Shown piece by piece: positions 7,661-16,089 of a stretch of DNA of 33,656 bases. The stretch lies in NCBI GenBank assembly GCA_024280015.1, contig JAJRQY010000053.1, positions 1 to 33,656 of the forward strand, read 5' to 3'. A model generated the notes under the pieces. It ran no database searches. It was not told the origin of the DNA and worked only from the letters and a program-made list of their open reading frames with translations. The DNA comes from Actinomycetes bacterium (lineage in GTDB: Bacteria > Actinomycetota > Acidimicrobiia > Acidimicrobiales > SZUA-35). The number at the start of each line of letters is the position of its first letter. The stretch's first letter is position 1. The translations under genes were made by a program, and so were the position numbers.

Positions 7661-7672
7661 CCGAACACAGTA
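7661..7672 (-). promoter_or_regulatory. Leaderless -10 box of the phosphatase gene
   Basis: TACTGT (7672-7667) then GTTCGG and GTG at 7660. It lies back-to-back with the promoter at 7680-7692. Confidence 0.5.
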
Positions 7673-7679
7673 GTGCCCC

Positions 7680-7692
7680 TAGCCTGTCAGGT
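7680..7692 (+). promoter_or_regulatory. Leaderless -10 box of the UbiE/MenG gene
   Basis: TAGCCT (7680-7685) then GTCAGGT and ATG at 7693, a 7-nt spacer. Confidence 0.6.
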
Positions 7693-8391
7693 ATGAGCAT
7701 GCCCAGCGAGTATCTTCCTGAAGGCGATGAGAAGCGGACCGCGGTCCGTTCACTCTTTGATTCCATCGCTCCCAGATATGACCTTGTGAATCGGATCATG
7801 ACCTTCCGTATGGATGTCGGCTGGCGAAAGAAGACAATCCAATCTCTCCAGCTCCAGAGCCCGTCAACTGTGCTTGATCTGGCTTGTGGAACCGGAGACT
7901 TTTGCCGTGAATTGAATAGGGCGGGACACCAGGCACTTGGCGTTGACTTGTCGCTTGGCATGCTCCAAGCAGCCAAGACCGATGCTCCCCTGCTGCAAGG
8001 TGACCTTCTGTTGCTCCCCATCGCCGATCAATCCGTTGATGCCGCTGTCTGTGGCTTCGCCCTTCGTAACCTGGTGGATTTGCAGACATTCTTTGATGAG
8101 CTGGCGCGGGTCGTTCGTCCCGGTGGCCGAATTGGACTCCTTGATGTTTCCCAGCCAGACAACCGCTTTGTGGCGTTTGGCCATGGCATCTATTTCAACA
8201 AGGTCGTTCCTTTTGTTGGCGGCCTGCTGTCGGACAAGAACGCCTACAGCTACCTGCCTCGCTCGGTGTCCTACCTTCCCCCAACCGAACAGATGTTGGA
8301 GCTCTTGTCCCAAGCCGGTTTCCAACAGCAGCAACGTCGTCAGTTGACTGGCGGACTGTCCCAACTTTTCACCGGTGTTCGTCGGACCTGA
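7693..8391 (+). CDS. menG: Demethylmenaquinone methyltransferase (UbiE/MenG)
   Basis: SAM-dependent C-methyltransferase acting on demethylmenaquinone, the last step of menaquinone synthesis; UbiE homologues can also act in ubiquinone synthesis, but actinobacteria use menaquinone. The 232 residues are typical. Motifs are LFDSIAPRYDLVNRIMTF near the N-terminus, VLDLACGTGDF (SAM motif I), FALRNLVD, VVRPGGRIGLLDVSQP and AYSYLPRSVSYLPP. It is preceded by a TAGCCT box 7 nt before the ATG. A bidirectional hairpin follows at 8400-8423. Confidence 0.93.
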   Translation: MSMPSEYLPEGDEKRTAVRSLFDSIAPRYDLVNRIMTFRMDVGWRKKTIQSLQLQSPSTVLDLACGTGDFCRELNRAGHQALGVDLSLGMLQAAKTDAPLLQGDLLLLPIADQSVDAAVCGFALRNLVDLQTFFDELARVVRPGGRIGLLDVSQPDNRFVAFGHGIYFNKVVPFVGGLLSDKNAYSYLPRSVSYLPPTEQMLELLSQAGFQQQQRRQLTGGLSQLFTGVRRT

Positions 8392-8399
8392 ACACGAAA

Positions 8400-8423
8400 G
8401 CACCCTCTCCGAGGAGAGGGTGC
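8400..8423. terminator. Bidirectional terminator between convergent menG and LPXTG gene
   Basis: GCACCCTCTCC-GA-GGAGAGGGTGC is a perfect 11-bp inverted repeat. On the minus strand it is followed by TTTCGTG, so it best fits termination of the LPXTG gene, and it also lies 9 nt after the menG stop. Confidence 0.65.
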
Positions 8424-8454
8424 CAACAAGAATTTCGATTGTCTGGGGCGAGTT

Positions 8455-8793
8455 CTACGCCTCGGCTTCAGCACCCTTGGAGCGCCACACCAGGATTGCT
8501 CCACCACTGACGAGGACTGCGCCAATCGCGGCCAGTCCTGCAGCGTCGGTTCCAGTAACGGGAAGCTGCTGCTTGCCCTTAACTTCAACACCGGGAAGTC
8601 CGGCAGACTCAACCACTGCTGGATCTGTTGATTCCTTGGGTAGGACGTCAGGATCTACCGAGTCCGGGCTCTCAGACTTGACCTTGTCGCAGTTGTCCGG
8701 ATAGCTACATCCGTCCTCTGCCGCGCCAGCGATACCGACGAATCCGCCAGTTAGACCGGCTACCAATGTTGCTGCCACGATCATTTTTCTCAT
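8455..8793 (-). CDS. Small LPXTG cell-wall-anchored protein
   Basis: Protein of 112 residues built as a sortase substrate. The N-terminus is a signal peptide (about residues 1-24, ending AGA-AE). A short acidic, proline-rich extracellular segment with two cysteines (DGCSYPDNC) follows, then LPVTG at residues 77-81, a hydrophobic helix and a short tail RSKGAEAEA. Sortase would cut in LPVTG and link the protein to peptidoglycan. The mature part is only about 50 residues with no recognised domain. The ATG has a ribosome site (AAGGGTG), and a normal promoter lies upstream. The tail is less basic than usual, with one Arg and one Lys. No sortase gene is seen in the window. Confidence 0.8.
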   Translation of the reverse strand: MRKMIVAATLVAGLTGGFVGIAGAAEDGCSYPDNCDKVKSESPDSVDPDVLPKESTDPAVVESAGLPGVEVKGKQQLPVTGTDAAGLAAIGAVLVSGGAILVWRSKGAEAEA

Positions 8794-8839
8794 GATTCAC
8801 CCTTCCCGAAGGACCACAAACTGCCTTCGTACAAGCTAC

Positions 8840-8870
8840 ATCATACTCGACTCGCTATTCCGCATTTCAA
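8840..8870 (-). promoter_or_regulatory. Promoter of the LPXTG gene
   Basis: On the minus strand TTGAAA (8870-8865), 19 nt, then TATGAT (8845-8840). The leader to the ATG at 8793 is about 40 nt and carries a ribosome site, unlike the leaderless genes nearby. Confidence 0.5.
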
Positions 8871-8969
8871 GGGTAAATGTGTTGATATGCCTAGCCAAAA
8901 AGACCAGGGAGTCCCGGACTGGTCACTCCGGGTGCTTTATCGGCTGGGAATTCGGCCGACGTAGTCTCC

Positions 8970-10130
8970 ATGGGATCGCCATCCACCATCGACACGCCGG
9001 TGCCGGTATCAGGCCGCACTGATCGTCGAGAGGTTTCCAATTGCACGGTGTCGGTGATCCTGCCGACCTTCAACGAGGCACAAAACATCCCGATTCTGGT
9101 AGCCCGACTTCAGGATCTGCTCGCCGAACTTGACTATGAGATCATCATCGTCGATGACGACTCACCCGATCACACCTGGGAGATAGCAGCCGAGCTTTCA
9201 CGGCAGTATGCGCGTGTCCTGTCGGTGCGACGAGTCGATGAGCGAGGCTTGAGTTCGGCTGTACTCACCGGCATGCACCTGGCCCGAGGCCGCGCCTTGG
9301 TTGTCATGGACGCTGATCTCCAGCACGATGAGAGTGCAACACTGGATCTCATCGCTCCGATCCTGGCTGGCGAGGCCGACGTCGTTGTCGGTTCGCGAGA
9401 AGCCGACGGTGGCAGTTATGGCGATTGGAATCGTTGGAGACGAACCGTCTCCTGGGGTGGCAAGCAGCTGGCGCAGCGGCTACTTGGCACCCAGGTCAGT
9501 GATCCAATGAGTGGCTTCTTTGCTGTTTCCCAAACGCGATTCCAAGCAGTTGAGCCCCTGGTTAATCCTCGTGGCTTCAAGATTCTGCTGGAGTTCTTAG
9601 CCCGCGGCGACCGGCCACGGGTCCGCGAAGTTGGCTACGAATTCCGCGATCGACTTCATGGTGCAACCAAGATGAGTGGATCGGTTGCTGGTTCCTACCT
9701 GCTAGCCCTCCTCGATCTTGTACTCGGTCGCATGGTGTCGGCCACCTTTACCGCCTATGCCCTGGTTGGACTCATCGGGGCCATTGTCCGACTCACCGGG
9801 CTCTATGTGTTGACCGAAACCGGTTTCGCCAATGCTGGGTTGATCGCCTTCGAACTCAGCGTGCTGACCAACTATTGGCTGAACAACCGGTTCACCTTTG
9901 CTCCGCTGGCTCGACGCGGCTCCCGCTTACTCAGTGGGCTTGTGCCCTTCCACCTTATTGCCCTGCATGGCCTGATGGTGCAGGTCGGCATCGCCGCAAC
10001 CCTCGGGGACGGAAGCTCTGGCATTCTGGAGAACGCCTGGTGGATCCAGCTCCTTGGCATTGGCGTTGCTACCGCTGGCAACTTCCTTGGCAACCAGAGA
10101 ATCACCTGGCGGCCAAGCGTCGCCTCCTAG
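8970..10130 (+). CDS. GT2 polyprenol-phosphate glycosyltransferase fused to GtrA-type membrane domain
   Basis: Two-domain protein of 386 residues. Residues about 26-240 are a family-2 glycosyltransferase like dolichol-phosphate mannose synthase: VSVILPTFNEAQNIP, IIIVDDDSPDHTW and the metal-binding VVMDADLQHDE, then SDPMSGFFAVSQ. Residues about 255-380 form four hydrophobic segments of the GtrA family (YALVGLIGAIVRL, ELSVLTNYWLNNRFTF, and a repeated NFLGNQRITW end). Such fusions load a sugar on polyprenyl phosphate and help move it across the membrane. The sugar, mannose or glucose, cannot be told. The start is not certain: the ATG lies only 2 nt after TAGTCT, so GTG at 9000 or 9048 is possible. 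It opens the polysaccharide region. Confidence 0.85.
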   Translation: MGSPSTIDTPVPVSGRTDRREVSNCTVSVILPTFNEAQNIPILVARLQDLLAELDYEIIIVDDDSPDHTWEIAAELSRQYARVLSVRRVDERGLSSAVLTGMHLARGRALVVMDADLQHDESATLDLIAPILAGEADVVVGSREADGGSYGDWNRWRRTVSWGGKQLAQRLLGTQVSDPMSGFFAVSQTRFQAVEPLVNPRGFKILLEFLARGDRPRVREVGYEFRDRLHGATKMSGSVAGSYLLALLDLVLGRMVSATFTAYALVGLIGAIVRLTGLYVLTETGFANAGLIAFELSVLTNYWLNNRFTFAPLARRGSRLLSGLVPFHLIALHGLMVQVGIAATLGDGSSGILENAWWIQLLGIGVATAGNFLGNQRITWRPSVAS

Positions 10131-10241
10131 ACTCAGGGACTGACCACCGGCTAGCTCCGCGGGCAGTTCTGCTTGGTTAACCGGGTCATATGGCTACTAC
10201 GCATGCGGTAACGTTTGTTCAGCGATGACTACTGAGCGACG

Positions 10242-11153
10242 ATGACGAGTAAACGACCCAGCGCGGCAACCGGCCCGACCACCAAAGGGCCAGCGGCGGA
10301 GAAGTCTCCGGTCAGGGTTCAACGACCAGCAGATGCCCAAACCAGGCGAACCGATCCTCAACCAACGGTGGTTGCCACCAAGCCCATGCGATCTGACAAG
10401 GCCGCAAAGGGCACATCAGCTCGGTTGTCCGGTCGCGCCTTGTCCCTTGCCGCCCTACTGGTCGGGGTTGCAGTTGGTGTCGCCGCCTTCTCGATCAATC
10501 GGATCAATGCCTCTGACCCCGAAGCCATCGCCCCACTCATCCTTGATGAGAACGAGATCCATTGGCCCTTCTTTCGAGCCTCTCACGACCTGGCGGACGC
10601 CATCTTGGCTGACCCGGCCGTTCTTGACGAAGCGGCAACCGCTCTGCCTAACGCCAGCGATGCGCTGTCACTTCGAGTGGATCCATCTTCGGACCTGTCT
10701 GTGCTCCAACTGGTGGCAACGGCCAAGACGCCCGAAGCTGCACAACAATTGGCTGCCTCCGGAGCTGCGGTACTGATACAACAATCCCAGGCCAATCGTC
10801 GCCAAGGCCTGAGCGTCGACCTCACTCCCCTCGACGTAGCCATTGCCGATCTTGAAGAACAGCAAACCACTGGTGAAGCTGAGTTATCGGCTGCGACCGA
10901 AGAGTCGGCTCAGATTCGCCTCCGCTCAGATCTACAAGCAGTGAGTGACCAGCTGAATGCCAGGCGATCTGAACGCCAAGAACTTCAGAGCAAGATTGAT
11001 TCGACTGGTTCGGCCTACATCTTTCTACAGCCAGCTCTGATCAGTACCCCGACTCAGCAATCCCTGTTGGCCTCGGTTGCCGCCGGAGCAGGAGCGGCAG
11101 TATTAACCTTGCTCATGTTGTCGTTCATAACGGCCCAACCCCGTGACGACTAG
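10242..11153 (+). CDS. Wzz-like two-TM polysaccharide chain-length protein, no kinase domain
   Basis: Protein of 303 residues. A basic, proline-rich cytoplasmic N-terminus (about 1-64) is followed by a TM helix (LSLAALLVGVAVGVAAFSI). An extracytoplasmic segment with a coiled-coil-prone, Gln/Glu-rich part (about 190-255: ADLEEQQTTGEAELSAATEE) leads to a second TM (LLASVAAGAGAAVLTLLMLSF) near the C-terminus. This is the topology of Wzz co-polymerases, but sequence motifs are weak, so the call rests on topology and context. The stop overlaps the GTG of the polymerase gene by 11 nt, which implies co-expression. A TACTGA element 6 nt before the ATG could be a weak -10. Another ATG at 10225 leads quickly to a stop. 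Confidence 0.6.
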   Translation: MTSKRPSAATGPTTKGPAAEKSPVRVQRPADAQTRRTDPQPTVVATKPMRSDKAAKGTSARLSGRALSLAALLVGVAVGVAAFSINRINASDPEAIAPLILDENEIHWPFFRASHDLADAILADPAVLDEAATALPNASDALSLRVDPSSDLSVLQLVATAKTPEAAQQLAASGAAVLIQQSQANRRQGLSVDLTPLDVAIADLEEQQTTGEAELSAATEESAQIRLRSDLQAVSDQLNARRSERQELQSKIDSTGSAYIFLQPALISTPTQQSLLASVAAGAGAAVLTLLMLSFITAQPRDD

Positions 11154-12492
11154 GCAACTGGCCAGGGGCTCGGATCGGCCAGCCAGTAGGTCAGCAACGA
11201 CCCCATCCGGACGACCAAGGGCGCGTCAAGGCGAGAATTGGTCGCTATTGCTGCCGACTTGGCAAGAGGGTCTACTTGCGGTTTTTGTCGCCATCGCCGC
11301 CATTGACCAGACTCGGTTCGACAATCCAATCGGTCTGCGGGTCCTGTCCGTTGTCATGACTCTTTCCCTCCTTGGGCTCCTGATCTCTGACTACAACCGC
11401 GGAATGCTGTCCCGCCCCAATCTGTATTCCTCACCCCAGCTTGGGTTGCTGATTAGCTGGGTTCTGTGGTCGGCGATTTCTGCTATAGGACCCAACTGGC
11501 AACACTCCCTATCCACGAGCGGTGGCTTCGCTCTGGTGTTAGGTGCCTCCTACGCCATTGTTCTGCGGGGTGGGCGGGTTGCCGCCACCCGGACGATCTG
11601 GATGAGCTTTTTGACATACCTGCTTATTGGGACCTTCCTGACCAAGACCACATCGGCTACCCCATTTGTGGAGGACCACCTTGCTCTGGCTTCCTTGGAA
11701 GCCAACCAACTTGCGCGGGTCGCCGCGATTGGTTGTATCGCTTCGCTCTGGCTCGCCCGTGAGAGTGATGGCCTCCAGCGATTCATCGCCGCTGGCACTT
11801 CGATCGTGAGTTTGGGCATTGTCTTGATGACCATGAGTCGAACCGGAGCACTCGGACTTGCAGTTGCCCTCATCATCATGGTCCTCCATGTATCTCGTCG
11901 ACGCATCGCCGCTCTAGCCCTTGGACTACTCCTTCTCCTCGTCGCCCTCGCCCTATCGGGGACGATCGACATCGGCAACTCAACGAGATTCTCTCAGGTC
12001 ACGTCATTTTCTGAAGGCGAGGTCCAATCATTCAGTGGTCGTTCCACCCTTTGGCCACAGGTCATTGATGAGATTTCTGGGTCTCCCATCATCGGAATCG
12101 GGCTCGGGAATGACCGCTCGGTGGTAGCAGAGTTGCCAATTGGCTGGGGGGCCCAGCACACTCATAGTCTGGTTCTTCATCTGGCTCTCACCACCGGCGT
12201 GATCGGAGCAGGCATCCTGCTTGGAGCGGTAGCCCTGAGCTTGGTCCGTTCGGCCTCTCGAACAGAACCGCTGGCAATGGCCCTTTTGACATTCGTCCTG
12301 ATCGACGGCATCAGCGAGGCCGTCCTTCGAGTACCCGCTTTTGGATGGATGGCGATTTGTGTTGCCGTCCTGCTGACATCTTCAGTCGCTGCGAAGCGGA
12401 TTCCTGATCAGCTTGACGAGATCGACTTGCGAACACCCGTCGAGCGCTCAACGCACGAACCGGAGCAAGACATGTCTGCCATCAACCTCTAA
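11143..12492 (+). CDS. O-antigen polymerase/ligase-like membrane protein (Wzy/WaaL family), copy 1
   Basis: Multi-spanning protein of 449 residues with about ten hydrophobic segments. The family's large periplasmic loop is recognisable: MSRTGALGLAV before it, then SGRSTLWPQVIDEISGSPIIGIGLGN and HTHSLVLHLALTTGVIGAGILLG. These proteins polymerise lipid-linked repeat units (Wzy) or ligate glycans to an acceptor (WaaL). Without an LPS outer core, polymerase is the more likely role here. Translation probably starts at GTG 11143 inside the preceding Wzz-like gene, which suggests coupling of polymerase and chain-length control. The stop shares the CTAA motif with the convergent DUF4012 gene. Confidence 0.8.
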   Translation: MTTRQLARGSDRPASRSATTPSGRPRARQGENWSLLLPTWQEGLLAVFVAIAAIDQTRFDNPIGLRVLSVVMTLSLLGLLISDYNRGMLSRPNLYSSPQLGLLISWVLWSAISAIGPNWQHSLSTSGGFALVLGASYAIVLRGGRVAATRTIWMSFLTYLLIGTFLTKTTSATPFVEDHLALASLEANQLARVAAIGCIASLWLARESDGLQRFIAAGTSIVSLGIVLMTMSRTGALGLAVALIIMVLHVSRRRIAALALGLLLLLVALALSGTIDIGNSTRFSQVTSFSEGEVQSFSGRSTLWPQVIDEISGSPIIGIGLGNDRSVVAELPIGWGAQHTHSLVLHLALTTGVIGAGILLGAVALSLVRSASRTEPLAMALLTFVLIDGISEAVLRVPAFGWMAICVAVLLTSSVAAKRIPDQLDEIDLRTPVERSTHEPEQDMSAINL

Positions 12493-14258
12493 TCATCAAG
12501 CGAAATCAAGCGACGCTCAGCGTCATCGAACTCTTGACCGTCCCAATTCCAGGTGACCAGCGGGAAACGACCAGAAGGCAAAATCTCGATTGATGTGCGT
12601 TCGACCGGAACGGTGTATTCAAAACGGATCGTCGTGCTCCGCCCGGGCCGAACAATCATTTGCTCACTGGACATGAGCCATAGCCGGCCATCGGGCCCTT
12701 GTACATCCAGAGGCCGACTCGGGGCGAATCTCACATCGGTGGCGTCATTGGGAGCGTAGAGAGCGAAGCGGCCGCGGTAGGCACCGGGCTCAGGCACTCC
12801 CAAGGTCTCCCAGGGGCCGAGCACATAGCGGGAGATGCCAGCATTAGCGGAGCTCGTGGTCTGGACAACGAAGGACAGTTCTCGGCCGTCCTCGACAATG
12901 GCGGTTGTGACCTGGACGTCAACGGCGAGGAACGAGTCCAGCTTGCTTGCGCCAGTATTCAGCCAGAAGACCCCGGTTTCGTGGCCACTGATCTGGCCGG
13001 CGACACCCATCTCTTCCCAGCCGCGTTGCTCCGCCTCCTCGACGCTGTACACCATGAGGTGTCTCCCTCGTGCAACCGGGGCGAGGGCTTGAATCAGGTC
13101 AAGGGGGTCCCACGATGCGGTATCGAACGATTCACTCATGGCCCCAGCAAGGAGGGCCAAGCGATCGCGCCGAGCTTCGTTCTCTGCATCGCCGGTCCCT
13201 TCGCCGACAACGTCGTACTGATCGCGAAGCAGGTAGGACAGCAAGGTGGCCCGGTCATAGGTTTCTCCCTCAACTGTCACATCTCCAAGCACCCCAGACA
13301 GAGCCTCCAAAACAAAGGGGTCTAACAGGATGACGCCATCCAAGGACTCCCCCGTTTTGGCCTGCCACATCTCTAGAGCCTGGGGGGCGACAAACTCATC
13401 AAATCGCGCCGAATAGCCAAGTTTGCGGAAATCCGTTTCGATATCCAAAAATCCCCACCTCGCTGCGACGTCTTCGTCAATCAGTCTTGCCCCAACAACC
13501 GGGACCAGTTCGGCGCTAGGAGTGAGGTCTACAAGGTCTAGACGGCCGTCACTAGTCGTCAACCGACCGACCGAGAGATGCATACCTGAACCGAGCCGCA
13601 TCTCGGCGTTATTCGAGCCCAGCAAGAGGTAGTCGCCCTCTTCCAAGAAGGCGGCGAGACCGTCGGTGACTATTCGGTAGGTCGCTCCTCGATCAGCCAG
13701 CTCGGCCAGTTGTGTCGCCATCTCGGTCCTACCCTCAGCGAGAGGGCCAATGAGGCCGTCCTCTGGGCCGAGATCGGCGCTGGCAACGACTTGTTCCAAA
13801 TCGCCAAGCTGATCGGCGACTCGGCGAAGAAAGGCGATTCGGTCAAGTCCGTTGGAATCGTTTCTGGCGGTTTGCACATCGGCGATGAGCGGTTGAACCA
13901 CCTCCGTCAACTCACGCGCTGCTCCGACAAGGGCACGGGTTGAAGCGAGCTGGCGGCCGATGACTGGGAAAGGCCGCAAAGGCCACAGAATCGACGAATT
14001 GAGCCTGCCTTCAGCCGACGCAAGATTTGTCTGACCCACCTCAAGAGAATGAGCGACCACATCTAGATCTATGGCGATCGGGTCCGACAAATCAGCAACT
14101 GAACGTAGTGCCACTTCACCAGCCCGAGCTTCTTTTTGTGCCTTAACCAAGGTCGCCGCAGCCAGGGCGAGCCACACGAGAAACGTGAACAACAACCACC
14201 GCTTGAAGCTTGTCGTAGCTAGGCCGGGGCGAGGTTCTTCCGTGGAGAATTCCGACAT
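12489..14258 (-). CDS. DUF4012 membrane-anchored extracytoplasmic protein
   Basis: Protein of 589 residues with one N-terminal membrane helix (WLLFTFLVWLALAAATLV, about 21-38) and a large extracytoplasmic part. It resembles DUF4012, seen as LLGSNNAEMRLGSGMHLSVGRL and the later ...DGVILLDPFVLEALSGVLGDV. DUF4012 proteins are frequent in actinobacterial polysaccharide loci and are thought to share a fold with LytR-CpsA-Psr enzymes; no catalytic activity is established. The C-terminal third is beta-rich. The ATG follows TAGGCT by 7 nt (leaderless). It overlaps the convergent polymerase by 4 nt. A role in attaching or processing surface glycan is inference. Confidence 0.75.
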   Translation of the reverse strand: MSEFSTEEPRPGLATTSFKRWLLFTFLVWLALAAATLVKAQKEARAGEVALRSVADLSDPIAIDLDVVAHSLEVGQTNLASAEGRLNSSILWPLRPFPVIGRQLASTRALVGAARELTEVVQPLIADVQTARNDSNGLDRIAFLRRVADQLGDLEQVVASADLGPEDGLIGPLAEGRTEMATQLAELADRGATYRIVTDGLAAFLEEGDYLLLGSNNAEMRLGSGMHLSVGRLTTSDGRLDLVDLTPSAELVPVVGARLIDEDVAARWGFLDIETDFRKLGYSARFDEFVAPQALEMWQAKTGESLDGVILLDPFVLEALSGVLGDVTVEGETYDRATLLSYLLRDQYDVVGEGTGDAENEARRDRLALLAGAMSESFDTASWDPLDLIQALAPVARGRHLMVYSVEEAEQRGWEEMGVAGQISGHETGVFWLNTGASKLDSFLAVDVQVTTAIVEDGRELSFVVQTTSSANAGISRYVLGPWETLGVPEPGAYRGRFALYAPNDATDVRFAPSRPLDVQGPDGRLWLMSSEQMIVRPGRSTTIRFEYTVPVERTSIEILPSGRFPLVTWNWDGQEFDDAERRLISLDD

Positions 14259-14271
14259 CCAGGGAAGCCTA
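14259..14271 (-). promoter_or_regulatory. Leaderless -10 box of the DUF4012 gene
   Basis: TAGGCT (14271-14266) then TCCCTGG and ATG at 14258, a 7-nt spacer. Confidence 0.6.
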
Positions 14272-14355
14272 AACCAGGTGACTCGGTGAGAGACGGATCA
14301 AGGAGGTCTAGGTAATTCTTCTCAACATTCGAGACGAACGCGCCGTAGTTCTGCC

Positions 14356-16053
14356 GTGCGACACTTTCGGTTCTTCCCTCTTTTGGCAATGCTCACCCTC
14401 CTGGGGTCCTTCGTTACTGGACCCGGCATTATTGCTGCGGACGCCTCTGCAAGCTTGTCTGGCACCACAGTGTTCGTCAGCCCTAACGGTGATGACGGCA
14501 GGACAGGCGCTACCTCGGCTGAGGCCGTCAGGGAGATTCAGCGGGCCGTCGAACTGGCCCCCGCCGGTGCGACCATCCAGATTGCCGCTGGCTCATATCA
14601 ATCATTTGTCATCCAGGGCCGCAATGACTTACAAATTGTGGGCAAGCCAGGTGCAACGGTGTCTGATGGACGCTATGACAGGCGCGCCTCAGTAGCCATT
14701 GCTTCGAGTGAACGGATCACAGTCGAGGGACTGTCGCTTTCGAACTCGCTATGGGGAGTCAAAGTCGAAGCGTCTAAGACGATCATTCTGAAGAATCTAG
14801 ACGTCACCGACATCGGGCAAGAAGCAATTCACATTCATCGCTACTCGTCCGACGTCGTTGTCTCCGATTCTCAAATCTCCGATACTGGCAGGCGCGGTGG
14901 GCAGTTTGCTCGCTATGGGGAGGGGATCTATGTGGGCACTGGCAGCGGTCTGAACGATGACGACACGAACAACATTCGAATCCTTAGAAACAATATCTCA
15001 CGCACCACATCAGAAGCCATCGACATCAAGCAGACGGTGTACAACGTCTTGGTCGAGGGCAACTATGTTCACGACATCAACACCAATACCAGCGGCGCTG
15101 TTGTTGTAGGGGTTGGTGTTCGTTCTTATCGAAATCCAGATGTTCTCATCCGCGGCAACATTTTCTGGAACATCTCCTCCAACTCACAGTGGCTAGATGG
15201 CAATGCCATCTCCTTAAGTGCTGCAGCCACCGTCGAAGCGAACGTGATCTGGAACACTGAACATTTCGGCATACTCATGGATGGCAACTTCGTGTCGCCA
15301 ACCAAGACTGTGACACTTCGCAACAACGTTGTGTTTCAGACCGGCCGAGATCCGATCGGACAGTGGTCTACGCCCAGTCCTGCTCAACCTCAGTTGGTGA
15401 ACAATCTAACGGCCGGCCAAGCGACGGATGCACTGGGTTCCGAACCAAGACCCACAGCAGACAGCCCAGGAGCGAACGTCATCCAACTTCGGGACAATCT
15501 AGTGGCCGACCTGGGAGGCGCTCCGGTTCAGCAGCCAACACCGTCACCCACCATCGCTACGACGACCCCCCCGGCGGCTTCACCATCCACAGAGTTGCCA
15601 TCGCCTGAAAGATCCGCTACTACAACCTCACCCCGAACCGTCTCGACAACGACAACCCCAAGGCGAGGAGTGCAAGCGAACCCTGAGACGGAACTCAACA
15701 ATGCGCAGGATTCGATCCCGACTTTCGCTGGCGACGATCCAGGCGCCTTCTCGCCATCAGAGATGACGGCGACTGGACTCCCAGGAAATGGACCCCGAGC
15801 GGCCGTCCGAGTCGTCCGAGAAGATCACCAGCAACGACAGGTTGCCGAACCCACTACTGCGCCTCACCTAGCCGACATTCCATCAAACGATGCCGCGGCG
15901 CCTGAGAGTCTTCAGACGGATCCGCCATCACAGCTTGCTTTTAGCGACTCCCCCGCCTCCTCCAAATCTGGCAACCCGCTCCTATGGTTAGCCACCTTGA
16001 CCGGGATGCTGCTCATCCTGGTTCGGATCGGGTGGGCCAAACGGCTCAGTTGA
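14356..16053 (+). CDS. Secreted parallel beta-helix protein with C-terminal membrane anchor
   Basis: Protein of 565 residues starting with GTG. A signal peptide (FFPLLAMLTLLGSFVTG, cleavage near residues 30-34) leads to a DUF1565-like start (VFVSPNGDDGRTG) and a right-handed parallel beta-helix of about residues 35-350. The helix shows repeated N/D-rich coils such as RILRNNISRTTSEAIDIK and VLVEGNYVHDI. A long Pro/Thr/Ser-rich linker (about 380-530) follows, then a C-terminal TM (WLATLTGMLLILVRIGW) and AKRLS. Such folds occur in polysaccharide lyases and epimerases, but no catalytic site is recognised. It is paralogous to the protein at 21966. The linker would hold the helix outside the peptidoglycan. 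A weak TAGTTC element lies 4 nt before the GTG. Confidence 0.78.
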   Translation: MRHFRFFPLLAMLTLLGSFVTGPGIIAADASASLSGTTVFVSPNGDDGRTGATSAEAVREIQRAVELAPAGATIQIAAGSYQSFVIQGRNDLQIVGKPGATVSDGRYDRRASVAIASSERITVEGLSLSNSLWGVKVEASKTIILKNLDVTDIGQEAIHIHRYSSDVVVSDSQISDTGRRGGQFARYGEGIYVGTGSGLNDDDTNNIRILRNNISRTTSEAIDIKQTVYNVLVEGNYVHDINTNTSGAVVVGVGVRSYRNPDVLIRGNIFWNISSNSQWLDGNAISLSAAATVEANVIWNTEHFGILMDGNFVSPTKTVTLRNNVVFQTGRDPIGQWSTPSPAQPQLVNNLTAGQATDALGSEPRPTADSPGANVIQLRDNLVADLGGAPVQQPTPSPTIATTTPPAASPSTELPSPERSATTTSPRTVSTTTTPRRGVQANPETELNNAQDSIPTFAGDDPGAFSPSEMTATGLPGNGPRAAVRVVREDHQQRQVAEPTTAPHLADIPSNDAAAPESLQTDPPSQLAFSDSPASSKSGNPLLWLATLTGMLLILVRIGWAKRLS

Positions 16054-16076
16054 ACTAATGGACTGCTTAGTCGGAG

Positions 16077-16089
16077 TATCGTCGGCCAA
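16077..16089 (+). promoter_or_regulatory. Leaderless -10 box of the GT4 gene
   Basis: TATCGT (16077-16082) then CGGCCAA and ATG at 16090, a 7-nt spacer. Confidence 0.5.

Noticed and set aside
12699-13325. Open frame of 208 codons on the plus strand, antisense to the DUF4012 gene
   Set aside because: It lies fully opposite a well-supported 589-residue gene, has no recognisable domain, and is explained by the codon bias of that gene.
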